Source: Brevibacterium casei CIP 102111 (GTDB lineage Bacteria; Actinomycetota; Actinomycetes; Actinomycetales; Brevibacteriaceae). Taken from it: DNA of 64,000 nt. The first letter of the stretch is position 1, and the number at the start of each line of letters is the position of its first letter. A program made the position numbers and the translations under genes. Under the pieces are notes generated by a model. The model was not told the DNA's origin. It searched no databases and saw only the letters and a program-made list of their open reading frames with translations. Positions 15,970-24,696 of this stretch are shown here, piece after piece. The stretch is from the NCBI RefSeq assembly GCF_900169275.1, contig NZ_FXZC01000001.1, forward strand, positions 496,001-560,000, in the 5' to 3' direction.

Positions 15970-18452
15970 GACTTGAGCGAGCGAACTCGAAGAGGCCCGT
16001 GACGTGGGTGTCCTTCGCAGGCCTCGTGCTCATCCCCATCATCGTGGCCGCCGGATTCATCCTTGCCACGTGGAAGAGCAGCGACCGCCTCGAGACGATC
16101 GACGCGGCCATCGTCAACAACGACGACGGCGCGGAGGTCGACGGGAAGACCGTGCCCATCGGCCGTGAACTGACCAGCGGACTCGTCGGCGAGAAGGAGA
16201 ACAACATCCACTGGGTCATCACCGACGAGGCGGGCGCGGAGAAGGGTCTCGCCGATGGCACGTACGCGGCGCGGCTGACGATCCCCGAGGGGTTCTCCCG
16301 GGCGGTCACCTCGGTCTCGGATGCGAAGTCGGCGACGCAGACCCAGCTCGACGTCGACGTCTCCGGGGTCGCCCCTGCCAGCGACCAGCTCATCTCCCGT
16401 TCGGTCGCCGAGGTGGCTCGGACGACGTTCAACACGACGATGACCGAGAACTACCTCGACAACATCTACCTCGGCTTCAACGACATCGGCACGCAGATGC
16501 GCAAGCTCGGCGATGCCGCGGGCGAACTCGACGACGGAGCCCAGCAGCTCTCATCGGGCACCCGGCAGTCCGCCGACGGCGCCGGAGAGCTTGCCGACGG
16601 AATGGGCCAGCTCGACGAATCGGGCGGTGAGCTGAACAAGGGTGCCGGGGACCTCGCGAAGGGCGCGGGCGATCTTGCCGAAGGCACCTCGGGGCTCGCA
16701 ACCGGCCTCGACACGATGAAGACGCAGACGAAGGACCTGCCGGAGAACACGCAGAAGCTCGCCGACGGCGCCGACGAGCTCTCGACCGGGGCCGACGACC
16801 TCTCGAAGGGAGCGGGGGACCTCTCCGACGGCGTCGACGAGTACACGACCTCGATCGACGAGATCATCAAGGGACTCTCCGGGTCGGGGGCCGGCGGCTC
16901 GGGCTCCGGTGAGGGCGGCCTCGACGACCTCATCGACGGGGCGAAGGACCTCGACAAGGGCGCCCAGGGTGTCGCGGAAGGAGCCGGCGGGCTCTCCGAC
17001 GGCCTGGGGTCGTACCGAGACGAGCTGCAGAAGCGCGCCGACGGTGCCGACCAGCTGGCGCAGTCGAACCCGGGCCTCGACGGTCTTGTCAGCGCGGGAA
17101 TGATCTCGAGCGGCGAGTCCGACCAGATCCGGGCACAGCTGTGCCCGGCGGGCACCCCCGACGAGGTCTGCGCCGGGATGGAGAAGGCCTACGCACAGGG
17201 GCTGCTCAACGGCACCTCGGGTGGGCTGGGCTCAGCCGTCGACGGCCTCGGCTCGACCGACGACAAGCAGTCCCTCCTCGGCGGGGCGGCGTCCCTCAAG
17301 GACGGCAGCGCCGAACTCAGCTCGGGGATGAGCGAGTTCGCGGAGGGGCTCGAGAAGGGCCTCGGCGACCTCGCGAAGGGGATGAAGGACATCTCCGACA
17401 ACGCGCCGAAGCTCCTCGAGGCCTCGAAGGGGTTGCGCGAGGGGGCGTCCGGGGTCGCCGACGGCAATGCCAAGCTCGCCGACGGAGCCTCCGACCTCAG
17501 TGACGGCAGCCAGCAGCTCGCCGACGGGATGCCCAAGCTCACCGACGGCATCGCCGAGGCCGCTGACGGTGCCGGGAAGCTCGATGACGGTGCCGGGAAG
17601 CTCGCCGAGGGTGCCGATCAGCTCGCCGGCGGTGTCGGGAAGTACACGACGGGTGTGTCCCAGGCGGCGACAGGATCGCAGGACCTTGCGGGCGGACTCG
17701 ACCAGCTCGCCGACGGATCGGAGAAGTACTCCGACGGCGTCGGGGAGTTCTCCGACGGCGTCCAGGACGGTGCCGACGAGGTGCCCTCGTACACGGCCCC
17801 GGAACGGGACACGCTCTCAACGGTCGCCTCGGCGAACATCGAGGCACCGGACACGGATTCGGTGACGAACCTGCTCACCGGATCGACGATCGCCCTGCTC
17901 ATCATGCTCGCCCTCTGGGTCGGCGGACTCGTCACCTACACCGTGCTCAAGCCCATCCCGTCCTCGACGCTGCTGTCGACGCAGTCCTCGATCCTCGTGT
18001 GGCTGCGCGGGCTGGTGCCGGGCGTCGCCGTCGGGCTCGTCCAGGCGCTCGTGCTCGCGATCCTCGCGGTCACCGTCATGGACATCGACGCCATCCAGGG
18101 CTTCGACATCGCGGTCCTCACGTTCGTCTCCGCGATCGTGTTCATGATCCTCAACTTCGCGCTCGTCGCGTGGCTTGGGGGAGTGGGCAGATTCCTCTCG
18201 GTGATCGCGGTCGTCCTCGCCGTCGCCGGTCGCACGATCGGCGCGGTGCCCGAGTTCTTCACGTTCATCGCCCCGTTGCTGCCGCTGACCCCGGCGATGA
18301 ACGGGTTCGCAGCGATCGCCGCGGGCACCCCGGGACTGGCCGCGGCGTACGGTGGGCTGCTCGCGTGGGCGGTCATCGGCCTCGTGGCCTCGCTGCTCGC
18401 GATCGTGCGGGCGCGCACGACGAAGCCGGAGGCCGCCCTCGCCATGGCGTAG
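15966..18452 (+). CDS. YhgE/Pip-family membrane protein
   Basis: An 828-residue membrane protein of the YhgE/phage-infection-protein family. It has one transmembrane helix near residues 15-35 and a large extracytoplasmic region. The C terminus holds about five or six helices (from LLIMLALWVGGLVTYTVL) and matches ABC-2-type permeases. Between about residues 185 and 610 the sequence is dominated by seven-residue repeats of the form LADGAxx / LxxGAxD, predicted to form a long parallel rod outside the membrane. Its ATG overlaps the stop of the MMPL gene, so the two are coupled, and both sit under the TetR operators. YhgE proteins often neighbour ABC ATPases; here the ABC-like domain is on the MMPL partner. 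Transport substrate unknown. Confidence 0.88.
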   Translation: MRLERANSKRPVTWVSFAGLVLIPIIVAAGFILATWKSSDRLETIDAAIVNNDDGAEVDGKTVPIGRELTSGLVGEKENNIHWVITDEAGAEKGLADGTYAARLTIPEGFSRAVTSVSDAKSATQTQLDVDVSGVAPASDQLISRSVAEVARTTFNTTMTENYLDNIYLGFNDIGTQMRKLGDAAGELDDGAQQLSSGTRQSADGAGELADGMGQLDESGGELNKGAGDLAKGAGDLAEGTSGLATGLDTMKTQTKDLPENTQKLADGADELSTGADDLSKGAGDLSDGVDEYTTSIDEIIKGLSGSGAGGSGSGEGGLDDLIDGAKDLDKGAQGVAEGAGGLSDGLGSYRDELQKRADGADQLAQSNPGLDGLVSAGMISSGESDQIRAQLCPAGTPDEVCAGMEKAYAQGLLNGTSGGLGSAVDGLGSTDDKQSLLGGAASLKDGSAELSSGMSEFAEGLEKGLGDLAKGMKDISDNAPKLLEASKGLREGASGVADGNAKLADGASDLSDGSQQLADGMPKLTDGIAEAADGAGKLDDGAGKLAEGADQLAGGVGKYTTGVSQAATGSQDLAGGLDQLADGSEKYSDGVGEFSDGVQDGADEVPSYTAPERDTLSTVASANIEAPDTDSVTNLLTGSTIALLIMLALWVGGLVTYTVLKPIPSSTLLSTQSSILVWLRGLVPGVAVGLVQALVLAILAVTVMDIDAIQGFDIAVLTFVSAIVFMILNFALVAWLGGVGRFLSVIAVVLAVAGRTIGAVPEFFTFIAPLLPLTPAMNGFAAIAAGTPGLAAAYGGLLAWAVIGLVASLLAIVRARTTKPEAALAMA

Positions 18453-18495
18453 GCCGGAGCCTGTTGCCACCTGCTTGCTCACTCCGGCACCGCAC

Positions 18496-18569
18496 CCGCT
18501 CGATCCACAGTTGGCGCGAATTCCGAGTCGCCCGCGGCGCGGATTTCGGGCTGCGCGTGGATCGAGCGG
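18496..18569. terminator. Long inverted repeat between convergent genes
   Basis: CCGCTCGATCCAC (18496-18508) pairs perfectly with 18557-18569, enclosing a 48-base loop. It sits between the stops of the yhgE-like and FAD-protein genes, so it may end transcription from both sides. The arm sequence resembles the hairpins at 44513 and 51592. No T tract is seen. Confidence 0.6.
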
Positions 18570-18599
18570 AGGTGGGGGCGCCGGTGCTCGGCGCGGGCC

Positions 18600-20954
18600 T
18601 CAGATGAGGTCGAGGATCGCCTCGGCGGCGGCGTGCGAGTCCGCGAGAGTCGTCGCGTCGGAGTCGGGGTTCGCCGCGATCGCAAGACCCCACTGGACCG
18701 AGGAGAGCTGGATCGACAGCGCGAAGCGACGCGGATGGGCCGAACCCTCCTCGTCGATCGTGCGGTAGGGGCGCTCCGTGACCGCGAGACCGCTCAGCCG
18801 CTTCTCGCGACCGTCGTCCAAGGTCAGGCGGGCCGGGGTGAGCTGACCGCGGTCGACCATCCCGTGGATGAGGACGTCGGCGGCGAGAGCGAGGGAGTTC
18901 GTCGGGGAGGCGGCATCGATGACGACGCTTCCCGTGATCGTTCCTCCCACCCTCGCCGAGGTGACCGCGAAGATCTGCGGGAGAGGATCGTCGTCAGCAC
19001 CGGAGCCCACCGATGCTGCGGACTCCACCGATGTCGTTGGGTCCTCCGATGTCGCGGGATCCTGTGCGGTCGAACTCTGCGGGTCCGTCTCCACCGAGTA
19101 CTCGGGGTTCTCGCCGATGCGCATATCGGGGCCGATGAAGCGGACGACGCCCACCTCGGCGAGGGCGATGAGTTCGGCGATCCGCCTCGGCGGGGGACCG
19201 TCGCAGATCCCGGACACGAAGCCCTCGAACCAGCCGCGGATCTCCATGTCGACGCTCACCGGATCGATGTGACCGGCGGCGATGAGCTCTTTGAGGAGGA
19301 GCCTCGACTGCCAGAGGACCATGAACAGCGCTTTGACCGGGCTGCCCTCGGGGCCGGCGAGCGAGTCGCGCAGGTCGGTGCGGAGGAAGTCGAGCATCCA
19401 GTCGTGGAGGGAGTCCGGTTCGCCGGGTTCGCGGCTTGAGAACTCGAGCCCGTCGAGCGGGTCGAGGAGATCGTGGAGCGACATCCGGTGAGCCGGATCG
19501 GGGACGAGCTCCTCTTCGATCTCCGCCCAGGCGAAGGCCTCACGTGTGACACGGCCCTGGCGGGAGGAGTCGCTCGCCGACTCGGCCTCCGGGTGGGTCT
19601 CCTGCCAGGTGCGGCGGGTGAGGTGGCGGGAGACCGCCTCGGCGATGGCTTCGCGCAGGCGCCCGGGATCGTCGGCGAACGCGTCGGGATCCGTGCGCGC
19701 GAGCGTGCGGTAGTAGGCGAAGCGGAGGTCGGCGAGGATGAGCGGCCACAGCTGGTCGTTGAAGCGGGCCCCGGCCCGGCGTTCGCCGTCGAGATCGTCG
19801 ATGCCGGCGAGGAGGGCGACATTCTCCTTCGTGAAGTACCGCAGCGGCCAAGCCGAGCGCGGATGCTCAGGGCTGATCGGCTTGCTCCGGTAGGGGATGC
19901 CGCGCCGGGAGCCGAGGAAGAGGGCGGGTTCCTTCCCGCTCGGGAGGTAGCGGACGGTCCCGGAGGCGGTCGAGGTCGCGGAGTTATCGGACCATGCGGC
20001 AGGCTCCGCGGCGGATGAGGCGGCGGAGGAGGCGGCGTCCGACGTGCCGGCGCCGTCCGACGTGCCGGCGTCGACGAAGCTGCCGCCGCGCTCGATCGTC
20101 AGCAGCGTCTGGACGTCGAAATAGTTGAGCCCCATGCCCCGGACGAGGACGCGCGCGTGGGCGGGGATCTCGTCGAGCGGGGCCTCGGCCGGGAGGCTCT
20201 GGGGGATGTAGATCCCGCCGGAGCGCTGGGCGAAGGCGGCGAGCCGGGCACGCTCCTCGGTCGGAGTGCTGGGGATGTGGCCGACGGCGAGGACGACGGC
20301 TGCGGCGATGATCGTCGTTCCGTCCTCGCACCGGATGAGCTGAGGGGGAACCGCCTCGGCGGGGTCACCGGGAAGGTCGACGGCGGGAAGGTCGATGACC
20401 GATTCGGCGCGGGTGCGGTGTTCGACGATCTCGATGAAATCGGGGGCGGAGTCGCGGATCCGGGCGTAGGCGTCGCTGAGGTACTCCCCGTAGAGGGTGC
20501 GGCTGGGGAACGTCGAATCGACGGGCTCGGTGCCGCCGGATGCGCGGTACCACTCGGCCATCGACGGACCGAACGGAGAGCGGCCGGCCGCCTCGGGGGA
20601 GGGGACCGCCGCCCCGGTGGAGGGGGCGGACTCTTCGGAGGAGCTGTCGGTGGACCCGGGGGTGCGGTCGTCGGGGCGGGCCGCATCACCGGCATCGATC
20701 GCCTCGGCGAGGAAGGAGCAGCTGCCGTCGGGGAAGATCGTCTGCTCGCCGATCGTCGTGTTCATGAGCAGGCTCGTCGGCTGGTCGGTGCGCCAGACGA
20801 TGCCCGCACCCGGTGGGTACGGGTCGACGAGGTGGATGACGATCGGTCCGCGCGCGGGATCCCAGCGGCGGGCACCGAGGGCGACGAGTCGCTCGAGGAC
20901 GCTCAGCCCGCGTGGGCCGACCCCGATGATCGCGACGGAGTGGTCGGCGCTCAC
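18600..20954 (-). CDS. FAD/NAD(P)-binding protein
   Basis: A 784-residue protein with an N-terminal Rossmann dinucleotide motif, AIIGVGPRGLSVLERL (G11 to G15). It then shows the GAGIVWRTDQP and NTTIGEQTIF blocks of the FAD_NAD_binding_9 family, a group of uncharacterised flavoproteins related to lysine/ornithine monooxygenases. AVGHIPSTP near the middle fits the ATG-like motif of FAD proteins. Low-complexity Ala/Ser/Asp inserts occur near residues 85-130, 300-330 and 630-665. The GTG start overlaps the TGA of the upstream LCP gene, implying coupled translation. The reaction is unknown. Confidence 0.8.
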   Translation of the reverse strand: MSADHSVAIIGVGPRGLSVLERLVALGARRWDPARGPIVIHLVDPYPPGAGIVWRTDQPTSLLMNTTIGEQTIFPDGSCSFLAEAIDAGDAARPDDRTPGSTDSSSEESAPSTGAAVPSPEAAGRSPFGPSMAEWYRASGGTEPVDSTFPSRTLYGEYLSDAYARIRDSAPDFIEIVEHRTRAESVIDLPAVDLPGDPAEAVPPQLIRCEDGTTIIAAAVVLAVGHIPSTPTEERARLAAFAQRSGGIYIPQSLPAEAPLDEIPAHARVLVRGMGLNYFDVQTLLTIERGGSFVDAGTSDGAGTSDAASSAASSAAEPAAWSDNSATSTASGTVRYLPSGKEPALFLGSRRGIPYRSKPISPEHPRSAWPLRYFTKENVALLAGIDDLDGERRAGARFNDQLWPLILADLRFAYYRTLARTDPDAFADDPGRLREAIAEAVSRHLTRRTWQETHPEAESASDSSRQGRVTREAFAWAEIEEELVPDPAHRMSLHDLLDPLDGLEFSSREPGEPDSLHDWMLDFLRTDLRDSLAGPEGSPVKALFMVLWQSRLLLKELIAAGHIDPVSVDMEIRGWFEGFVSGICDGPPPRRIAELIALAEVGVVRFIGPDMRIGENPEYSVETDPQSSTAQDPATSEDPTTSVESAASVGSGADDDPLPQIFAVTSARVGGTITGSVVIDAASPTNSLALAADVLIHGMVDRGQLTPARLTLDDGREKRLSGLAVTERPYRTIDEEGSAHPRRFALSIQLSSVQWGLAIAANPDSDATTLADSHAAAEAILDLI

Positions 20955-23290
20955 TCCTGGTCTCCGGCGCCCGGGCCGGGGTAGCCGGGCCAGGGGTCAC
21001 CGGGCTGGTAGTCCTTCGGGTAGCACTTGCCCTCGGCGTTGGGTTCGCCGGGCACACCCGAGTCATCGGTCGAGGCTCCCGCGCCGTCGCCGCTCGGGGC
21101 ATCGGTGCCGGTCTCGACGTCCTGGCTGTGGTCCTGCTGGCCCTGGTCCTCCGAGGACTCCGAGGACTCTGAAGAGTCACCGGAGTCGGTGGCTCCGTCA
21201 GTCTTCGACGGGTCGTTCGTCGGGCGCGGCGATTCGGCGCCGTCGGAGGCACCCTTGATCTCACCCTGGATCCACTTGTGGAGGACATCGAAGTCGGGGT
21301 TGTAGGTGGGCGTGACGTCGTTGTTGATCTGGACCGTCGTCACGTCGCCCTTCTGCATGGCCACGGCGAGTTCGATGAAGGCCGGGATCTCGTTCTGGGG
21401 GATCGAGGTCGCGATGTTCTTCGTCGCCGATCCGGCGAGCTTCGGGTAGGCCGCGGCGAGCTCCTGCGGGTCGATCTGCTCGAGCGTCGTCTTGAGCATC
21501 CGCTGCTGACGGCACATGCGGTCGTAGTTGTCGCTGCCCTCACGGGAGCGGACGTACCAGAGGGCCTTCTTGCCCTTGAGGTTCTGCTGGCCCGGGTCGA
21601 TCCAGCCGAAGACCCGGTTCGGCACGCCGGACATCGACTTGCCGCCGCCCATCGGGATGGGGCGTTCGACGTCGATGTTCACCCCACCGATGGCGTCGAC
21701 GACGTCTTCGAAGCCGGCCATGTCGACCGAGGCCCAGTAGTCGAGATTGAGGCCGAGCGAGCCCTCGACCGCGGCCATCGTCGCCGTCATGCCGGGTTCG
21801 AGCCCGTTCGTTTCGCCGACGGCGTCGGGGTTCTGCTCGCCCCACTGCCACACGGCGTTGATGAGGTCCTCCGAGGAGTCCCCGGTGGGGCGGAAACCGT
21901 TGGGCCAGACCTCAGCCTCGGGGCTGCCTTCGGGGAAGATCGGGAACGCGAGGTTGCGCGGCACGGAGATGAGGGCAGCGTTGCCGGTCTTCGTGTCGAT
22001 CGAGGCGACGAGCATCGTGTCCGGGCGGGTGCCCTGACGGTCGTCACCGTTGTCGCGGCCGATGAGGAAGACGTTGATGTAGGGCTTGTCCTTCCACAGC
22101 TCCTGCGCGTCGACGGTCTTTCCGGTGCTCTCGCCGAAGAGGCTGGCAATCGTGTCGCTCTGGACGCGGGCGTAGACGGAGCCGATGCCGAACGGAATCC
22201 CGATGATGAGGACGAGGGAGACGATGAGCACCCCGGAGAGGCGGTTCTGCCACGGCAGATAGCGATGGCCGCGCCGGAGTCCGAGATAGGAGAGGACGAC
22301 GACGATGATCCAGATGAGACCGACGGCGACGGCGGCGAACGCGATGAAGTTGAGCAGGGAGGGGCTCGCGATGATCGTGCCGATCGCGTGGACGGGTCCC
22401 TTGATGAGGAGGTAGCCGATGACGAAGAGGATCGTGAGGACGAACCCGCCGAAGACGATGAGGCCGAGCGGACGGAACCGTGTTCGCAGGAGTCCGATGC
22501 CCGGAAGCAGGGTGCTCAGCGACGTCCATCCGACAAGGCTGGGGAAGGCCTCGCCGAGGCGGGAGGAATGACGGCGGGCGCGCTCGGGACCGCCGGAGGC
22601 GGGCTTGTCACCGTCACCGTTGCCGTTGTTGCCGGAGCCGGAGCTGTTGCCCGGGGCGGGGGAGCCGGCGCTGACGGCGGTTGCCGGTGCTGCCGCTGCG
22701 GCTGTCGGAGCCGCCGCCGCGGCAGCGCGCTGCGAGCGGCGACGGCCGGAGTCGGAGTCCCGGGAGGAGCGCTGATCCTGATCTGCGCGGGAATCGTCGG
22801 CCCGCGCCGAGGCGGTTCGGGACTCAGGTGCGGAGGAGCGCCCGCGGTCAACGTTGCCGGCGGCTGCGGCGACGCCGGCAGCGCTCGCCCCGCCGGCGGC
22901 AGCCGCGCGGAGCATCCTCGCCTCACGGCGGGTCCGGGGGGCGACGGGACGCGGGGTCGGGGCTTTGGACCGGGGCGCCTGCTCATCGGACGAATCGGAG
23001 GTGGAGCCGCCTCGGCGAGAGCTGTTGAGGGAGTAGTCCCCGCGGGAATCGGAGCCGGACGGACGCGGAGGCTGGTGGGCGGCAGACGGTGGGGCCGGTT
23101 CGGAGGCCCGGCGGGTCGAGTCGGCGCCGCGCGGGGACTGCGGCGGTGCATCGGTGTGGTTCTCGGTCGAGCTGGCGGCGGCCTCGCCGCGGAAGCGGGG
23201 GCGGGATGACGCGCGGAGGCGGCGGCCTGCAGATGGAGAATCGGGGTCGCTCCCCTGAGGTCCTCTCTTGTCAGGGGGAAACTCTGGCAA
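20951..23290 (-). CDS. LytR-CpsA-Psr family cell-wall ligase
   Basis: A 779-residue membrane protein. The first ~250 residues are a disordered, Arg/Ser/Ala/Pro-rich cytoplasmic region. Hydrophobic helices follow between about residues 270 and 400 (LGLIVFGGFVLTILFVIGYL and two or three others), then an extracytoplasmic LCP catalytic domain. Characteristic residues are GRDNGDDRQGTRPDT, ISVPRNLAF and the RSREGSDNYDRMCRQQ block, which bind the pyrophosphate of a polyprenyl-linked glycopolymer. LCP enzymes attach arabinogalactan, teichoic or similar polymers to peptidoglycan. The C-terminal ~100 residues are a Ser/Asp/Glu-rich tail. TTG start is supported by GAGGAG nine bases upstream. It overlaps the following FAD gene. 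The multi-helix membrane region is longer than the single helix of many LCP proteins. Confidence 0.9.
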   Translation of the reverse strand: MPEFPPDKRGPQGSDPDSPSAGRRLRASSRPRFRGEAAASSTENHTDAPPQSPRGADSTRRASEPAPPSAAHQPPRPSGSDSRGDYSLNSSRRGGSTSDSSDEQAPRSKAPTPRPVAPRTRREARMLRAAAAGGASAAGVAAAAGNVDRGRSSAPESRTASARADDSRADQDQRSSRDSDSGRRRSQRAAAAAAPTAAAAAPATAVSAGSPAPGNSSGSGNNGNGDGDKPASGGPERARRHSSRLGEAFPSLVGWTSLSTLLPGIGLLRTRFRPLGLIVFGGFVLTILFVIGYLLIKGPVHAIGTIIASPSLLNFIAFAAVAVGLIWIIVVVLSYLGLRRGHRYLPWQNRLSGVLIVSLVLIIGIPFGIGSVYARVQSDTIASLFGESTGKTVDAQELWKDKPYINVFLIGRDNGDDRQGTRPDTMLVASIDTKTGNAALISVPRNLAFPIFPEGSPEAEVWPNGFRPTGDSSEDLINAVWQWGEQNPDAVGETNGLEPGMTATMAAVEGSLGLNLDYWASVDMAGFEDVVDAIGGVNIDVERPIPMGGGKSMSGVPNRVFGWIDPGQQNLKGKKALWYVRSREGSDNYDRMCRQQRMLKTTLEQIDPQELAAAYPKLAGSATKNIATSIPQNEIPAFIELAVAMQKGDVTTVQINNDVTPTYNPDFDVLHKWIQGEIKGASDGAESPRPTNDPSKTDGATDSGDSSESSESSEDQGQQDHSQDVETGTDAPSGDGAGASTDDSGVPGEPNAEGKCYPKDYQPGDPWPGYPGPGAGDQE

Positions 23291-23651
23291 GTTCTTAACT
23301 CCTCGTTGCTCATCTCGTGCGCCGCGTGTCGGGCCGTTGACGCCTCGTCTTCGGCGCAGATGTCTCCCGCAATGTCCGTCGTTGGGGGCGTATCGGAGCG
23401 CGAACCACGGGTCACATCAGGTCGATTTTACGCCCCTACATTGACGAATGCTGGAATTCGCGCGGATATGCGCCTGCGAAACCGCCCTAACATCAGCAAA
23501 TGCGACGATCCTCGTACCAGCGACTATGATCAAGCCCACTCTGCCGCAGTGAACTTTGCTCTGGGAGGTTCCTTTCGCATAGGCTGGTCTTCGCAGTGTC
23601 AACTGTGGTTTCGGGGCATGCGCCGAGCGTGTCGCCCCGAGGCGAGAATCT
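23291..23651. other. Gene-free region upstream of LCP gene and tRNA
   Basis: About 360 bases with lower GC than the surroundings. It must hold the promoters of the LCP gene (leftward) and tRNA-Ser (rightward). I see no open frame with a convincing start, and no clear operator symmetry. Confidence 0.6.
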
Positions 23652-23740
23652 GGAGTCGTGGCTGAGCGGCCGAAAGCGTCACCCTGCTAAGGTGAAGTCC
23701 CTTGAACTGGGGACCGTGGGTTCAAATCCCACCGGCTCCG
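23652..23740 (+). tRNA. tRNA-Ser (GCT)
   Basis: An 89-base class II tRNA. GGAGTCG pairs with CGGCTCC (one G-T wobble) before discriminator G23740. The anticodon arm TCACC-CTGCTAA-GGTGA has anticodon GCT at 23686-23688, for AGC/AGU codons. The long variable arm and the GGTTCAAATCC T-arm fit. CCA is not encoded. Confidence 0.97.
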
Positions 23741-23747
23741 CGTTGTG

Positions 23748-23793
23748 AGAAGCCCCTGCGATCCGTTTGTCTGAGCGGATCGCAGGGGCTTCT
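23748..23793 (+). terminator. Terminator hairpin after tRNA-Ser(GCT)
   Basis: A perfect 18-base inverted repeat, AGAAGCCCCTGCGATCCG (23748-23765) with its complement at 23776-23793 and a 10-base loop. It starts 8 bases after the tRNA and is the strongest terminator-like stem in this part of the window. Confidence 0.85.
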
Positions 23794-23850
23794 GCGTGCC
23801 CGGCTGCGGCCGGAGAGTCGACTGTGCACGAGGTCTGTTGGCCTCCCCGT

Positions 23851-23913
23851 TGTGGTCGAATAACCGAGGGAAAAACGCTCAAACGGCTCAGAATCCTCGG
23901 TTCTTCGACCACA
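23851..23913. repeat. 19-base inverted repeat upstream of SDR gene
   Basis: TGTGGTCGAATAACCGAGG (23851-23869) pairs with 23895-23913 with one mismatch, separated by 25 bases. It lies between the tRNA terminator and the short-chain dehydrogenase gene, about 150 bases before that gene's start. It may be an operator pair, a leader hairpin or a second terminator; the sequence does not decide. Confidence 0.6.
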
Positions 23914-24061
23914 AACAGCCGAGGAGTCGGCGGATCCCCTGAATGTCAGTACCGGAGTCTAGTGTGGTGTGTGCCGGTCGGACCTTGCAGGCGATGACCG
24001 GGCGAACCGCCGAGTCCTCGGCGATCCGCACGAGAAGCAAAGGTGCGAAGGAGTGCCCACT

Positions 24062-24655
24062 ATGAGAATTCTTGTCGTCGGAGCAGGCGGTCATGTCGGG
24101 CGGGTGGCCGTGGCCGAGTTCGAAGCGCGCGGACACAAGGTCATCTCCGCCTCACGGTCGACGGACCCAGAAGTCGACACGAGCGATCCGGCGTCGATCC
24201 AGGCACTGCTCGACACGGTCGGCGAGGTCGATGCCATCGTCGTCGCCGCCGGCTCCGTTCCCTTCAAGCCCGTCACCGAGCTCACCCGCGACGATTACCT
24301 CTCGGCCCTGACCTCGAAGGTGCTCGGCCAGGTCGAGTTCGTCACCCAAGGACTCGACCGTGTTCGGGACGGCGGGTCGATCACCCTGACCAGCGGAGTC
24401 CTCAGTCGCGAATCGGTGCCGACCGCGGCAGCGGCCGCGCTGGCCAACGGCGCACTCGAGTCCTTCGTCATGGCCGCCGCCCCGGAGCTGCCGAGGGGGA
24501 TCCGGATCAATGCCGTCAGCCCCAATGTGCTCGCGAACTCGCCGCACTTCCACAACGCCTTCGCCGGGATGATCCCCGTGACCGATGAGGAGGTGGCCGC
24601 GGCGTTCGTGCGCGCCGTTGAGGGCAACGTCACCGGCCGCACCCTGACCGTCTGA
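24062..24655 (+). CDS. Short-chain dehydrogenase-like protein
   Basis: A 197-residue NAD(P)-binding Rossmann protein. The N terminus MRILVVGAGGHVGRVAVAEF supplies the glycine motif, VAAGSVPFKP corresponds to the NNAG-type strand, and ITLTSGVLSRESVP to the catalytic serine segment. The usual YxxxK is absent: the equivalent stretch reads AAAAALANGALESF. This marks a known short subgroup of SDR-like proteins of unclear catalytic ability. RINAVSPNVLANS matches the conserved N-x-V-x-P region after the active site. The ATG at 24062 follows GAAGGAG. It is single and convergent with the PucR gene. It may bind a cofactor rather than catalyse a standard SDR reaction. Confidence 0.85.
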   Translation: MRILVVGAGGHVGRVAVAEFEARGHKVISASRSTDPEVDTSDPASIQALLDTVGEVDAIVVAAGSVPFKPVTELTRDDYLSALTSKVLGQVEFVTQGLDRVRDGGSITLTSGVLSRESVPTAAAAALANGALESFVMAAAPELPRGIRINAVSPNVLANSPHFHNAFAGMIPVTDEEVAAAFVRAVEGNVTGRTLTV

Positions 24656-24696
24656 GCCCTGCCAGAACGCCTCACCGATTCATCCGGTGCGGCTCC

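Noticed and set aside
21278-23209. Long open frame opposite the LCP gene
   Set aside because: Composition follows the antisense of LCP codons; LCP motifs on the minus strand are decisive.
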